Assembly: GCA_022559985.1 (NCBI GenBank)
Contig: JAFJTR010000002.1
Coordinates: 124,001 to 188,000 of the forward strand
DNA length: 64,000 nucleotides
Reading direction: 5' to 3'
Source of the DNA: Parastagonospora avenae f. sp. tritici 18332-5
Taxonomy: Eukaryota > Ascomycota > Dothideomycetes > Pleosporales > Phaeosphaeriaceae
The notes beneath the pieces were generated by a model. The model searched no databases and was not told where the DNA came from. It worked only from the letters and a program-made list of their open reading frames with translations. Positions 21,595 through 32,948 of this stretch are shown here, one piece after another. A program made the translations under genes and the position numbers. Numbering within the stretch: the stretch's first letter is position 1; each line of letters begins with the position of its first letter.

Positions 21595-22153
21595 ATGTCC
21601 GACTCTCAAGTTACCCTGCGCACGCGCAAATTCATCCGCAACCCCCTCCTCGGTCGTCGCCAAATGGTCGTGTAAGTGCAGGAAATACAAATATTGGCAG
21701 TAATTCCGGTCGACAAGGTCTGACGGTTGCCATGTAGCGATGTTCTCCACCCCAACCGTGCCAACGTCTCCAAGGACGAGCTCCGTGGCAAGCTCGGTGA
21801 GCTCTACAAGGCCAAGAAGGAGGATGTCTCCGTCTTCGGCTTCAAGACACACTTCGGTGGCGGCAAGAGCACCGGCTTCGCTCTCATCTACGATAGCGCC
21901 GAGGCTATGAAGAAGTTCGAGCCCCGCTACAGGCTCGTAAGATACGGCATGGCCACCAAGGTCGAGAAGGCCTCCAGGCAGCAGCGTACGTCTCTCGCGT
22001 CTCCAAGCGTCGGCACGACTGTGTCAAATCGATTGGAATGTATTACCACGAACATACACTTACAATGCAACAGGCAAGCAGCGCAAGAACAGGATGAAGG
22101 AGTTCCGCGGTACCGCCAAGACCAAGGGTGGTGCGAAGAAGGACAAGAAATAA
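21595..22153 (+). CDS. RPS24: 40S ribosomal protein eS24
   Basis: Exons 21595-21671, 21738-21985 and 22074-22153 give 134 aa, the normal length for eS24. The sequence opens MSDSQVTLRTRKFIRNPLL, has the conserved KTHFGGGKSTGFALIYDS core, and ends in a basic tail (GTAKTKGGAKKDKK). eS24 is a small-subunit protein of cytosolic ribosomes, needed for pre-rRNA maturation. Introns have GTAAGT...GTAG and GTACGT...ACAG ends. An early-intron arrangement is typical of fungal ribosomal protein genes. The start is the first ATG in a good context (CCACCATGTCC). I am confident of identity and structure. Confidence 0.95.
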
Positions 22154-22694
22154 GCGCATCAACCATAACGATGACTACGAAGGTCATGGTCGGGGCCGAA
22201 CGGTGGCTACTCTGGAACTGGTTTGCCTGGTACTTGATCACCACGGCACGCATGGAGTTGCAGCGGACATCGGCATGTACAGCTATGAACGCATGAAAAG
22301 CTCTTGCGCATGGGAACGGCAAGAAGGATGGCGTTTGAGGTTCATTTCCTGCTCACCATCAATGCATATCATGGACCCTTCGAATTTAAAAATATTCGCC
22401 ACCTACCTGTTTCTTCTATGCACACTATGGATCACTGTTCGGTCTTACGTGCGTCTATTCGATATTCGATCTGGATACGCTACGCCGAGAACCAACTGAC
22501 ATGAGATCTAACATCAATGAACTTGCGTCGCCTTTATCTCACTCCGCGTCTTCCCAATATCAACGCCCAGTTGCCTGTATGGGACGCGTTATAGTCGCGA
22601 GAGACACATGTTGATATTACTATATTCATTACGCATCACGTCGTGCAAGGCACACTGCCATGTTACACTACTACTATACACATGCTATACACGC
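22154..22694. other. Convergent intergenic region
   Basis: 3' ends of the eS24 and VPS72 genes face each other. Only short frames are seen. Confidence 0.55.
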
Positions 22695-24866
22695 TCAAGT
22701 AGGAACAACAGCCTCCTTCTTGACCCCCTCCACCCCTCGTTGTATACCTTCCATCGCGTCTGGCACAGCTACAACTTCACCACCAGCAGCGGGCGTCTGC
22801 TGCGCTCCCTCCACCGCTACCGGCGCAGGTGTCTGCACCACCGGCGGCGCAACAACCTTCTTCTGCATTTCTAGAAACCGTCTCGGCACGCCCTTAGCAG
22901 GCGGCATGCCTAGAAACCCCTTGCCTCCCATACTCTCCAGCGGCTTCGCTCTCCCACCCACATAACATCCCAGATCGCCCGACCACACGAACCCACCGCC
23001 CACCACACCCCTCAAGACGCCAAAAGCCCTTGCGTCGCGATATGCAATCCCCGTTTCCGGATCGCGATACCGCGCAATAGCATTCGTTACTGCACACAGC
23101 GGCTTCACCGGCTTGAGCGCCGCATCGCGCTCGGCCTGGGCTTTCTTCGACGTGGTCTTGGAGGATGAGTGGGTGAGCTGATTTGTGACGAAGGCGGTGG
23201 CGTCGGCGAGGGACCAGGAGAAGAGAGTCATGCTGAGCTGGATGAGGGCGGCGCGGTCTTTGTCTTTGAGGAGAGAGGCGGAGCCGCGGGCGCGAGTTGG
23301 GGGTATGTCGAGATTGGGGAAGGAGGAGAGGATGAGGAGGTTGCGGAGGGCGCGCTTGATGGCTTTTTTGCGGGGAGGGGCAGGCGGCATGGGCGGTCTT
23401 TGTTGAAATTGCTGGAGTAGGGTTTGAGGGCCGATGGCTCCGTTAGTGGGGTACTGTTGTTGAGGAAATGGGGGCTGGGAGGTGGTGTATTGGGGGTTGT
23501 AGGGCGAGGCTTGTGTGAAGGGATTTGGGGGAAGGTCGGAGGGGGTGTCTTGTGGTTGCTGGCCCTGAGCGTACTGGTCGATGCCGAAGAGGAATGAGTC
23601 TTGACTTGGTGGCGCGAACATTATGCTGTTCGGATATGGCATGCCGTGAGAACCCATGAAGACATCGCCGCCAGTAACTTGTGATGCAGCTGTCCACGGC
23701 ACCTGCGATGGCTGTTCCTGCTGTGATAGTGATGTCGGAACGGATGGCACATGTGCAGCGCTTGCGGTAGGTTGAATGAAGCTCGGCGTGTCTTGCATCG
23801 ACTGCTGCTGGTCATTCGTGGCACCATTGACATGCCCTACTTCACCAGGTGTTGGGTGTTCAGGCTGATTTTGCGGGCCCTCGAATATCGGTTCGTTTGA
23901 ACTATCTTCTGCCTGCTGTGGGTTGGTAGCAGACGGCTCCTTGTTGAGCTTCTCTTCCAAATGCTCGAGAGTAGGCGCATCCTTGCCCGTGTATTTCAAT
24001 TTGTCGTCTACCCATATTGCGGGGCCACTGTAGTATCGTATGTACGGACCCTGCATCTGGCGGTTCTTCAGAGCATCAATCTTGGCTTGCCGCTCCGCCG
24101 CTCTTGCCTCCTCGGCCTCCTCCCACCTGTGCAGCGTCTTCTTATTGATCCTCTCGTTGCGCGCGCACTCGGCGAGGCGTTCTGCCTGGGTCAGCGGCTT
24201 CGGCTCGTCCTTTTTCTTCCGCGCCTCAGCAGCCTTCATCATGGCTAGGGTATCATCGCGGCGGCGGTCTTTCTCCAAGAGCTTGGAAAGCGTCGCTTCC
24301 TTGTTCGCTACTGTTTGTGTCCTTGCGGACGCCCGAACAGGGCCATCCTCTTCTGTGGGTAGCCATGAAGCTCGCTCAGACTTCTTCTTCGGTCGCGGAG
24401 GGGCATCTATCGGTGAATGCGCGCGGGGCAGGTCGAGCTTGACCTTTTTCCGGGTGACAGCTGCGACTCGAGCTGCAAAAGGATTCGTCACGGCTTTGCG
24501 CCTCTTGTTCCGTTCTTGACGCTCTGCTTTGCGCAATTCCCTCTCGCCTGCGTCATCTTCGTCGCCGTCATCGTCGCCCTCCTCTGAGGATGACGAGTCC
24601 ATGTTATAGTCCTCCTGCTCATTGACATCGCCGCCCTGAAACTCCTCCTCGTTTGGAGCTTCCTCCCACTCTTCGCCCCACTCCTCTTCCTCCTCAGCTT
24701 TGGCGAGGAGCGTGGACATGCGGTTGCCGGCATTGGCTCTGCGCGCCCTCGTCTTGACCATGAGCTCCGTTGGCGCCTCAGGCTCGCTCTCGTCTTCGGA
24801 ACCTTCCACATGGCTCTCGGGCGGCACAACCCCCGCCATTTCCACGTCCATTTCCTCGGTGCTCAT
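22695..24866 (-). CDS. SWC2: SWR1 complex subunit VPS72/SWC2 (YL1)
   Basis: A single exon of 723 aa from MSTEEMDVEM; an upstream in-frame ATG exists, but this one better fits the acidic YL1 N-terminus. The YL1 domain covers about residues 20-250: TRARRANAGNRMSTLL, an acidic run, then RKAVTNPFAA and the basic RPKKKSERASW. The YL1 C-terminal domain is at about residues 585-615 (KPLCAVTNAIARYRDPETG then AYRDARAF). Between them lies a long Gln/Pro-rich low-complexity stretch. In yeast SWC2 binds H2A.Z within the SWR1 remodeller, which deposits H2A.Z at promoters. The subunit is nuclear. The insert makes it longer than the human protein, which is usual for filamentous ascomycetes. Confidence 0.9.
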   Translation of the reverse strand: MSTEEMDVEMAGVVPPESHVEGSEDESEPEAPTELMVKTRARRANAGNRMSTLLAKAEEEEEWGEEWEEAPNEEEFQGGDVNEQEDYNMDSSSSEEGDDDGDEDDAGERELRKAERQERNKRRKAVTNPFAARVAAVTRKKVKLDLPRAHSPIDAPPRPKKKSERASWLPTEEDGPVRASARTQTVANKEATLSKLLEKDRRRDDTLAMMKAAEARKKKDEPKPLTQAERLAECARNERINKKTLHRWEEAEEARAAERQAKIDALKNRQMQGPYIRYYSGPAIWVDDKLKYTGKDAPTLEHLEEKLNKEPSATNPQQAEDSSNEPIFEGPQNQPEHPTPGEVGHVNGATNDQQQSMQDTPSFIQPTASAAHVPSVPTSLSQQEQPSQVPWTAASQVTGGDVFMGSHGMPYPNSIMFAPPSQDSFLFGIDQYAQGQQPQDTPSDLPPNPFTQASPYNPQYTTSQPPFPQQQYPTNGAIGPQTLLQQFQQRPPMPPAPPRKKAIKRALRNLLILSSFPNLDIPPTRARGSASLLKDKDRAALIQLSMTLFSWSLADATAFVTNQLTHSSSKTTSKKAQAERDAALKPVKPLCAVTNAIARYRDPETGIAYRDARAFGVLRGVVGGGFVWSGDLGCYVGGRAKPLESMGGKGFLGMPPAKGVPRRFLEMQKKVVAPPVVQTPAPVAVEGAQQTPAAGGEVVAVPDAMEGIQRGVEGVKKEAVVPT

Positions 24867-26671
24867 TATGATAACAATGAGACGGGTGACGGTAGGGATG
24901 GCAGGTCCGAGGAAGGTGCAGGCAAGGTGCAGCAATGCGCTATGGCTTCCAGAAAGCTTCCATGAGGCGCGGCCAGTGCGCAGGATGTGCAGTGAACGGG
25001 TGCAGGAAGTTTATGCAAGCACAGATCTGTGCCGCGGGATTATGCGCGCGCGGAGTGGTGGAGTGTTTCGAGGACCGTTGGACAGGCTCGGTGGTGTGCA
25101 GGCTCTCACCAGTGAAGAATGACGCGAGTCGACGACGCGACAGCCAACGGAGGACCTGGTCGGCTTGGCGGGCACTGAAACTTAGCGCCGTCTTCGATTG
25201 AGGTCGTCTGGATTGCTAGCTGCTTCAAACGGCCAACGCCCGCTAGTTCCCTTCGCATCGCATCCCAACCGTCAGGCACAGCTCCCGTCGGCCAGGTACG
25301 ACGGTCGGCGGTGGATGGGTTGACAAATTGTGGCCATGACAAGGCTTGACAGATGTGCACTTTGTCATCTCCCATCTACTACCTCTCAAACCATCGCTGG
25401 CCACAGCGTTATGCAAAGATATACCGTTGCTCTGCAGCCACCGTCAGCGACCAAGGGTCATGGTGGTGTAGGCGTGCAGCCGCTCAGCTGCAATGTTTCA
25501 AACCACTGACGGGCGCACCAAGTGGTCTATATGGGAAACGATCGATGAGCATAGGCAGACTAGAGAAGACCTGGCGTAGGAAATCGGGGTCTATACAGGC
25601 ACACCCATCGCTCTGCAAGCAGGAGGACTGCACCGCGGACCAAATTTGGTGTGCGGCCGGCCAATTGCAGGGCGCAGCATAGTGAAGAACACGTCAGATT
25701 TGTGTGCAGTGTGTGGAGTGACGGCTCCCTGGCCGCGCCTTTGGTTTCATCGTGTTCTTTCCGCGGGCAACGTAAGCCACTCAGGGCAGAGAGCACAGGA
25801 TGAGCCCCTATTGCTGTACAAAAGCAGTGCCGCTGCGGTGGTAGGAAGAATCCCATCGGCTGTCGAGCAACTGCGAAAGGCCGCCCTGCTGCTAAACAGA
25901 GTCCCTCGTGTCTTGTAACACGCGTGTCCTGACCCTTAGCCCAACCTTGTTCCGCGCCTTGCCCGTTTCTCTAGTCTCGAAGAAGCCACCCACCACCCAC
26001 CACCCACGATCTCGCAACTTTCTGCCGACCCCCAGCACTCCCCTCCTCACCTCTTCCTCCTCACCAAGCTGCATTTGCCGGCCTCTCCATGAGCGAAGGT
26101 GCTTAATTCGCCCATCAGTTAATCCTATTTTACCTTCTCCAGACACCCGCGTGTTTGTCTATTCCGCCTGCACGCTGTACCGTAATCGAGCTTCCCCCGC
26201 CAGCGACTGTTCCACTCGCTGCTCCAGCCGCTGCTCCTCGTCACTCCTTATCCGCCGCGACCGACTGCGCCAATTGTGCCGTGTGCCGTGCCATCGCCGT
26301 GCGGTCCCACAGTCTGCAGCCCGTGGAGCTTCAGCCTCCCGACTACCGCGAATTCGCCAGCTTCCATCTGCTGCCCATAGTACTCGAAAGAGCTGTGTGC
26401 GCGACAGGCCATTAAAAGCTGCCACCGCGCTTGCGCATCGTCAGGACTGGATCCACCGGGTACTCGCACCTGCAGCCAATTCCACACATTACACAGCCCC
26501 TGCGTTGAGCTGAGCCCGGTCTTGCTGGCAACTCTCTCCGCCTCACGTTCCTTTGGCCGGTACCAACCTCCATTTATACATTACCCTGGCATTGGTAACC
26601 GAGAGTCACTACGACCATTCTTCCCAGCTATAGAACTACCACACGGATAAAGACAGGGTCTGTAATTCATA
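24867..26671. other. Large divergent intergenic region, probable long leader
   Basis: 1.8 kb between the VPS72 and PUF start codons. From about 25,970 the plus strand becomes pyrimidine-rich (C/T tracts, CACC repeats), as in long 5' leaders of fungal regulatory genes. Frames of up to 200 codons here are C-rich and motif-free and were not called. Confidence 0.5.
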
Positions 26672-29600
26672 ATGGCTCCCACCACGCGCCCCGAACACCA
26701 CATCAACCTCAACTACATTCCCCAGTTGACGCCCCAGGCGCCGCACTCGGGCTCCTCAACTGGCAACACCTCGCCTGTCGAGCCCCCCAACAGCGGCTCC
26801 ATTCGCTTTCCCGCGAGCACGTCAAACCCGCTGGGAAACGCTGCAGCTGGCGCAAGGCTGGGTGCTGGCTCTCCATCGCATGATTATGGCAGCCGACTAT
26901 TCTCCAAACGGTCCGTCCCCCACTCTGAAACAAGCTTTACTTTGGCTAACGTGGTATGACAGTGCACGCGAGATTCAAGCGCAGGAGGGTCTGACTCCAC
27001 AGATGTGGGGACCTCCTACCAGCGGCAATTCCACGCCGTTGCGTGAGACCATCCCAGAGTCTCCCAGCGCAGACAGCTTCCCCGACTTCAACAACGCCAT
27101 GCCAGAGGCCGCTTCAACTGGACAGACATCCACTCGCCGTGCTCGCGCTGGCACTCTGCCTTCGCGCTTCTCGCCTACTGCAGCCCCCCCTGGACTGCTG
27201 TCCGGCTCCACACTTCTTCCTCAAGCTTCCCGTCCCACACCTTCCACCAGCCCCTTCAAATCTGGCTCGGGCAGCTCCACTCCCCAGAACAGCTTCATCC
27301 CAGGACCTACAAATGCTGCTGCCAAGTCTGCTCTGCTGTCCCGTCTGCGAGCTGGCTCAATGCCCCAGCGACCGGGATACCTCCCGCCTGCCAGCTCGCC
27401 CTTCGGCAACTCGATCTTTTCCACCGGATGGGCAAGCAACCGCGACCGCAGCAGCACACTCCAGAGCATTGCCTCTGTTCCTTCAAATGGACCTGGCTCG
27501 CCAATGTCCTCCTTCTCTCGTGACTCGCTTGCGGACACGGATGTCAAGACCCTCGATTACCTGGGTCTCGTTGATACCCCTCAGCCCACTCGTGCTACGC
27601 TGGCTCCTTCCGACATCGAACTTCTTCTTGAAAGCCAAAGGAATGCAAACGGCCAGAGTGCCAACTCCGCCAACCGCTTCCGCTCCTACTCCGTGAACGC
27701 CAAGGAGAAGTATGCAGAGGACGAGGACGAGATGGACCAGTACGGTGCCTACAGTGGCACAATCACCCCCGCAGAAGCCAATGCTCTCCTCATTCAGGAA
27801 GCTGTTCGCCAACACAACCTTGAAGTCCAGGCTTTCACCCAATACGCCTCAGCTGCACGTCCCCGTGCTCGCACCGCTGGTGTCTTGGATGCTCCATCAA
27901 GGGGCCTCATGCGCAACTACATGCCCCAGATGTCTCGGTTGGACAATACTCTGACTGCCACTGACTTGACTGAGGATGCTGAGTATAACCTCGCTGAAGC
28001 CGTCAAGAAGATGCACTTGCCCAGTGGCAACCTCGGAGATGACACCCTTGAGGGTCCCACTCGATCACTGTGGCTCGGAAACATCCCCTCGTCCACCACT
28101 GTCTCCTCACTCAACGTCATTTTCGCTGCATTTGGTGCCATCGAGTCTACTCGAGTTCTGACCCACAAAAACTGTGGTTTCGTCAACTTCGAGAACCTCG
28201 AGAGCGCTGTGCAAGCCAAGTCGCAGCTCAATGGCAAGGAGATCTTCCCAGGCGCCGGACCTGTGAGGATCGGCTACGCTAAGATCCCCAGCGCGGCCGC
28301 TACGCCTGGTCACAACGGTCTCTTCCCCTCGCCAAGCCCAGACCCACTTTCAAAAGGCCAGGCGGAAGGAACGACTGGCTCAGCCAACAACGCAAAGTCG
28401 AGCAGCCCCCGAGCCGCCGCCGTCAGTGTACCTCTGGTGACGCCTGAGCTCAACGACATTCGTGACGATATCATCACCATCGTCAAGGAACTCGGCGCAA
28501 CAGATGAGGAGCAAGCCAGGATTTCCGCTCAGGTGGAAGCAGCTGTTCAGGTCAACAACTACGTCGATGAGGTACCTACAGTCGAGGAACCCAGCCACAC
28601 TCGTGTGCACGATGCACCAAGGTTACGTGAGATCCGCAAGCGCATCGACAACGGCTCCTGCTCCAAGGAGGACATTGAGCAGATTGCCATGAACATGCTG
28701 CCCGAGATTGCCGAGCTCTCATCAGACTACCTAGGCAACACTGTTGTGCAAAAGCTTTTCGAGTTCTGCGAAGAGTCCACCAAGGAAGCCATGCTGCGCG
28801 AGATTGTACCCCAGCTCGCAAAGATTGGTGTGCACAAGAACGGCACCTGGGCTGCTCAGAAGATTATTGACGTCTCCAAGACCCCCAACATGCAGAAGAT
28901 GGTCGTCGAAGCCCTTCAGCCATACGCCATGGCTCTATTCCTAGACCAGTTCGGAAACTACGTTATGCAGGGCTGCCTTAAGTACCAGCAGTACAACCAG
29001 TTTATCTTCGAGGTCATGCTCGGCCGCCTATGGGATCTGGCTCAGGGTCGCTTTGGTGCTCGTGCCATGCGTGCTTGTCTCGAGAGCCACTTCGCTACCA
29101 AAGATCAACAGCGCATGGTTGCTGCTACTATTGCGCTTCACAGCGTTCAGCTCGCTACGAACGCTAACGGTGCACTCCTCCTCACTTGGTTCTTGGACAC
29201 ATGCACCTTCCCCAGGAGACGTACAGTGTTGGCACCTCGCCTTGTCCCACACTTGGTTCACCTCTGCACCCACAAGGTGGCCTACCTGACTGTTCTCAAG
29301 ATCATCAATCAGCGGAACGAGCCGGAGGCCCGTGACACTATTCTCAAGGCCTTGTTCTTCAACGACCAAGTCCTGGAAGAGATTCTGAATGACCAGAACT
29401 GCGGTGCTACTCTCATCTTCAAGGTCCTCACCACTCCCTTCTTTGATGAGCACATCCGCGCTGAGGTAGTCCAAAACGTACGCAACGTACTTGTCCGCAT
29501 CAAGGCACAGCCACAGCAGGGCTACAAGCGCCTCATGGATGAGGTAGGCCTTTCCACTCGTGGGCCCGGACATCGCGAGCACTCGCAGACTAGACCCGCG

Positions 29601-30098
29601 TCAAAGGACAGCAGCGTTGCTGGCGGACCAGGTGCTTTCTACCAGGGCGGCGTACCTGGCTTCGACCCTGTAGGCCTCCAGCGCACCGCGAGCATGGATT
29701 CCAACGGCTTCGAACAGTACCCGATGGGCGGAGGTGGGCCCATGTTCATGCCCAACATGCAAGGCATGACTGGTCCTCAACAGATGCAATACCAGCAATT
29801 GTTGGCTCGTCAAGGACAGTTCTACCCTCAGATGAACGGTTTCCAACCTGGAATGCAGGGCTATCGTGATGCTTCGCCCGTCGGAGCTCCTGGTTTCAAC
29901 GGCTCGCCTATGATGGCGCCTGCCAACCTCGCAGGACAAGGCATGGTCCCCGGTATGGGCGGTCAGATGTACCCATACAACATGTATATGCCGCAGCAGC
30001 AACAGCAAGCTGCCGGAGGTGGACAGCGTCGAGGACGGGTAAGCAGGAATGCATCCCCAGCGTCCGTTTCTCGACGCTAACATCTCGCGCAGAGATGA
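26672..30098 (+). CDS. RRM-PUF RNA-binding protein (JSN1/PUF2 type)
   Basis: Exon 1 (26672-26910) joins exon 2 (from 26963) over a 52-nt intron with a GCTAAC branch site. A low-complexity N-terminus precedes an RRM at about residues 447-520 (LWLGNIPSSTTVSSL, CGFVNFENLESA). Pumilio repeats span about 650-930 (LSSDYLGNTVVQKLFEFCEE, LDQFGNYVMQGCLKY). A Gln/Met/Gly-rich tail follows. The RRM-plus-PUF order matches yeast Jsn1/Puf2, which bind mRNA 3' UTRs of membrane-protein transcripts. A third intron is likely at the very end (30039-30092: GTAAGC, GCTAAC, GCGCAG), giving a stop at 30096-30098. If it is retained, the frame stops at 30080 with 14 different residues. About 1,100 aa. Confidence 0.88.
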
Positions 30099-30760
30099 GT
30101 GATCGACATGGGCACGCCCATTCGACACGACTCTCATGTATATTCCGATACCTAGCGAGCGAAAGCATACTTTATGTCTCATTTGTACCTGCATCTTACA
30201 TCCGGAAGCTGGAGAAGAGGAGGCAGGTCCACCTCGCATCACGCCCATTGACGACATTTCCTGTCTCTTCTCTTCGGCGTTCAAACATCACACTCGTTCA
30301 TGCATCCCGCTCTTGGGCTACCTCAGTGTTTTGCCAAAGGCACTACCTTCTTGTATCTTACTTTGAGTCGGCGCCGGGGACGGTTCTGATCTTGGTGGAT
30401 TGGTGTATCGATATGGACTACAAGTCTTTTTGCTGATACACATCGGAGGATTTCAAAAAGCGGTTTATGTGGTGTGATTTTATGGGTTTGGAAGAAGACA
30501 TGTGCTATCCTGTCTGGCCATGTGCTTTGGAAGATAGGGACTATCTGTTCAAGGACCAACTCTAGAGGGAATTTTTATCTTGTTGCACTTTTGAATCAGT
30601 GAACTGAATTCGCTTTGCATTGTGATGATGCGTGTAATTTAGACACGCTCTTAGAATACGTTGCCATGCTACATCGCAATCGAATGCCCCACAACTACCA
30701 TGTCCAGCCTATCCACTTCACCATTGGGTATCTCTACATCAACATCCACTCCTTCTCGCT
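30099..30760. other. Convergent intergenic region, PUF 3' UTR side
   Basis: No supported gene; pyrimidine- and T-rich segments are consistent with 3' untranslated sequence of the PUF gene, with the ADE8 3' end at the right. Confidence 0.55.
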
Positions 30761-31460
30761 CTACTCCCCCTTCTCCAACCCTTCCAACGCCCTTCTCGCC
30801 CCCTCAACAATCAACCCATGCTCAACCGCATGCATCCTCCCCTCCAACTCCTCCAACCCCTCCCCCTCCCGTAATTCCACCTCCTGCGTCACAATCGCCG
30901 CCCCCGCATCCACCTCGGCAATAACCTCATGAATCATGACCCCCGTGCGCCTGAGCCCTTCTTCCCTGCCCGCCCGCCACGCGCGCTCGATCGCGCCCGC
31001 GCCCGCAAATTCCCCCGGTAGTGCCGGGTGCAGGTTTATTATCTTGATCCCCGCGGAGCTGATTGGGGACAGGAAGGAGGGCGTCACGATGTGCATCCAG
31101 CCGGCGCAGACGAGCAGTTCGGGGCGCGGGCTGAGGGCGAGGATCAGGGATGCGAGGTCGGCGTCGTAGGCGGCGCGCGCGGAATCGGTGTCCGGGTGGG
31201 ATTTTTTGTAGGGGAGCAGGTTGTGGTATGTTGTTGGTATTGAGGCGAGGCGGGCGCGTTCGAGGCCGAAGGCGGCTTTGCGGCTGGTGGTGGGTTAGAT
31301 GATGGGCGGGGGCAGGTGTGGAAGGGAGAGGTTACTTTGAGATTACGTGGATTATGCGTGTGTTGGAGAGGGCGGGTGTGTTTGCGGCGTCGATGAGGGC
31401 TTGCAGGTTGGAGCCGTTGCCGGAGATTAGGACAGCGATGTTGTGTTGTGTGTCTGGCAT
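30761..31460 (-). CDS. ADE8: Phosphoribosylglycinamide formyltransferase (GAR transformylase)
   Basis: Transfers formyl from 10-formyl-tetrahydrofolate to GAR, the third step of purine synthesis; cytosolic. Exons 31460-31336 and 31283-30761 close to 215 aa, the size of yeast Ade8. The phosphate-binding loop VLISGNGSNLQAL is at residues about 9-21, followed by LLVCAGWMHIV. The catalytic triad is visible as Asn and His in INLHPALPGEF and Asp in the EVDAGAAI segment. The 52-nt intron has GTAACC and CACCAG ends. Codon use is very GC-rich. The chosen start (MPDTQHN) directly precedes the first strand. An upstream in-frame ATG at 31625 would add about 55 Pro/Arg-rich residues, so a mitochondrial isoform cannot be excluded but is unlikely. 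Confidence 0.92.
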
Positions 31461-31775
31461 GGTGAATGATTGAGAGGGCGATGCGATGGCAGGACGGGAC
31501 GGTGTTTGTTTGGAATCACGCGTTCGTCTTTCAGGTACAGAAAGTTTTGGGATGGGATGTGGGGTAGTTTTGTAGCTTAAGTTACCCCGCGGTCTCGGAG
31601 GTGCAGCAGTTTCGCCGCAAGGCATGTCTTCAGCGTAAGCTCAAGCTACTTCGTCCACACCAAATGCATGTGTAACGCCACAAAGTGTGGTATGCTAATT
31701 TGGCTCCGTCTGGATAGACCAGATTACGGATGAACACAAAGAAAAGAATTCTTCCCAAAAAGTACCACCACACAA
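31461..31775. promoter_or_regulatory. Divergent intergenic region ADE8 / F-box-like gene
   Basis: About 315 bp between two divergent start codons. No motif was identified with confidence. Confidence 0.4.
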
Positions 31776-32726
31776 ATGCCCAAAATGCCCAACCTCCTGT
31801 CGTCCCTCCCTAACGAACTCATCATGTCCATCGCATCCCCCACCTCTCCCTCTGCTCTCCACAGCCTCGCCCTCACCCTCTTCTCCTTGTACGCCTCCTT
31901 CACCTCCTCCCAATACCGCACCTTCTCCCCCCAGAATGTAGCCCTGCTACTCCGCACCATCGCGTCCTCCGCCCGCGAAGCAAACTTCGTTAAGCGCATC
32001 CACTGGGCCGCAGATGTCTATTCCGTGTTCCAGTCGCGCTCGCTTTCGCCGATAGTGTGAGACTACGTGTAGCCACGCGAGCGCTTCTCAGACCTCGCTG
32101 GCGACCGCCTGCTAGCGGCGATTTGCCGCACAGGCGAAGACGAGCCGACCAGTGTGCCCATGGGCGAACGCTGGTTTCTCGAATTCTTCCTGTCGTATGT
32201 GCCGGGCGTGACGGAGCTTCATGTCGGTGACGCGTGGATGTGGGATGACGACGTGTACTGGTTCCCTAGCCCGGGTTACAGGTTTGAAAAGGGGGTTTTG
32301 AAAGGCCCGTTGCGCGTCGAGAATATCGTGCCGTTGCTGCACCTTCCGACACTCAGGGTCTTGTGGCTCACGGAGGTGGTCGAGTTGCGGCGTGGAGCAG
32401 GCGTGGAGTTTCCGTGGGAGGAGGCGGAGACGAGGATTGAATATCCCGCGGGGACGTGTGGAGTAGAGGACTTGGCGATAAGTGAGTCGTATATATCGAG
32501 TGAGAAGTTAGTCAAGGTGCTGGATGCGATCACAGCGTTGAGATGCCTGAAGTATGAACTTCGGGAAAGTGAGTTGGTAGCGCAGGACGAGGAGGTACGG
32601 ATTGATTATGCTGTATTGGCTGTGGCGCTGGAGAGACACAAGGGGACTCTTGAACGGCTGTGGTTTGCGGATGACGGTGGGGAGGTTTTGACGGATGTTG
32701 CTGATATTGATTATTGGGGCGAATAG
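31776..32726 (+). CDS. F-box-like protein; internal intron or stops unresolved
   Basis: The N-terminus (NLLSSLPNELIMSIASPTSP) looks like an F-box start, a motif that links targets to SCF ubiquitin ligases. The C-terminal two thirds resemble fungal F-box-associated sequence with Leu-rich segments (VPLLHLPTLRVLWLTEVVEL). Two in-frame stops lie close together (TGA 32058-32060, TAG 32070-32072). The second coincides with an acceptor-like GTGTAG. An intron from 31989 (GTTAAG) to 32072 would remove both and keep frame; weaker donors lie at about 32014 and 32024. Alternatively the gene is inactivated by two C-to-T changes. I favour an intron, without certainty. About 290 aa if spliced. Confidence 0.5.
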
Positions 32727-32948
32727 GATTTGTAAGACAGTACTGAAACGTTCGTCGATGGCCTATAGTGTCGGTCTCATGGTTCAAGAACAACTCAGAA
32801 TAGCATCGGTACACATGCAGCATGTTGTCAGTATATTACGACAATAGAAATTTTGGTATCATAAATGCCTATGCCAGACAATCCACAAGACCGACAAACC
32901 AGTCAAGGCTCACTCCAACGCCGTTGTATGCCGAATCCACGCATATTG

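Noticed and set aside
25908..26513. 201-codon Ser/Arg/Pro-rich frame upstream of the PUF gene
   Set aside because: Composition follows C-rich leader DNA; no motif, and equally long frames on the other strand.
29601..30284. Long antisense frames under the PUF gene (184 and 227 codons)
   Set aside because: They mirror the GC-rich coding strand; no motif or independent splice signals.
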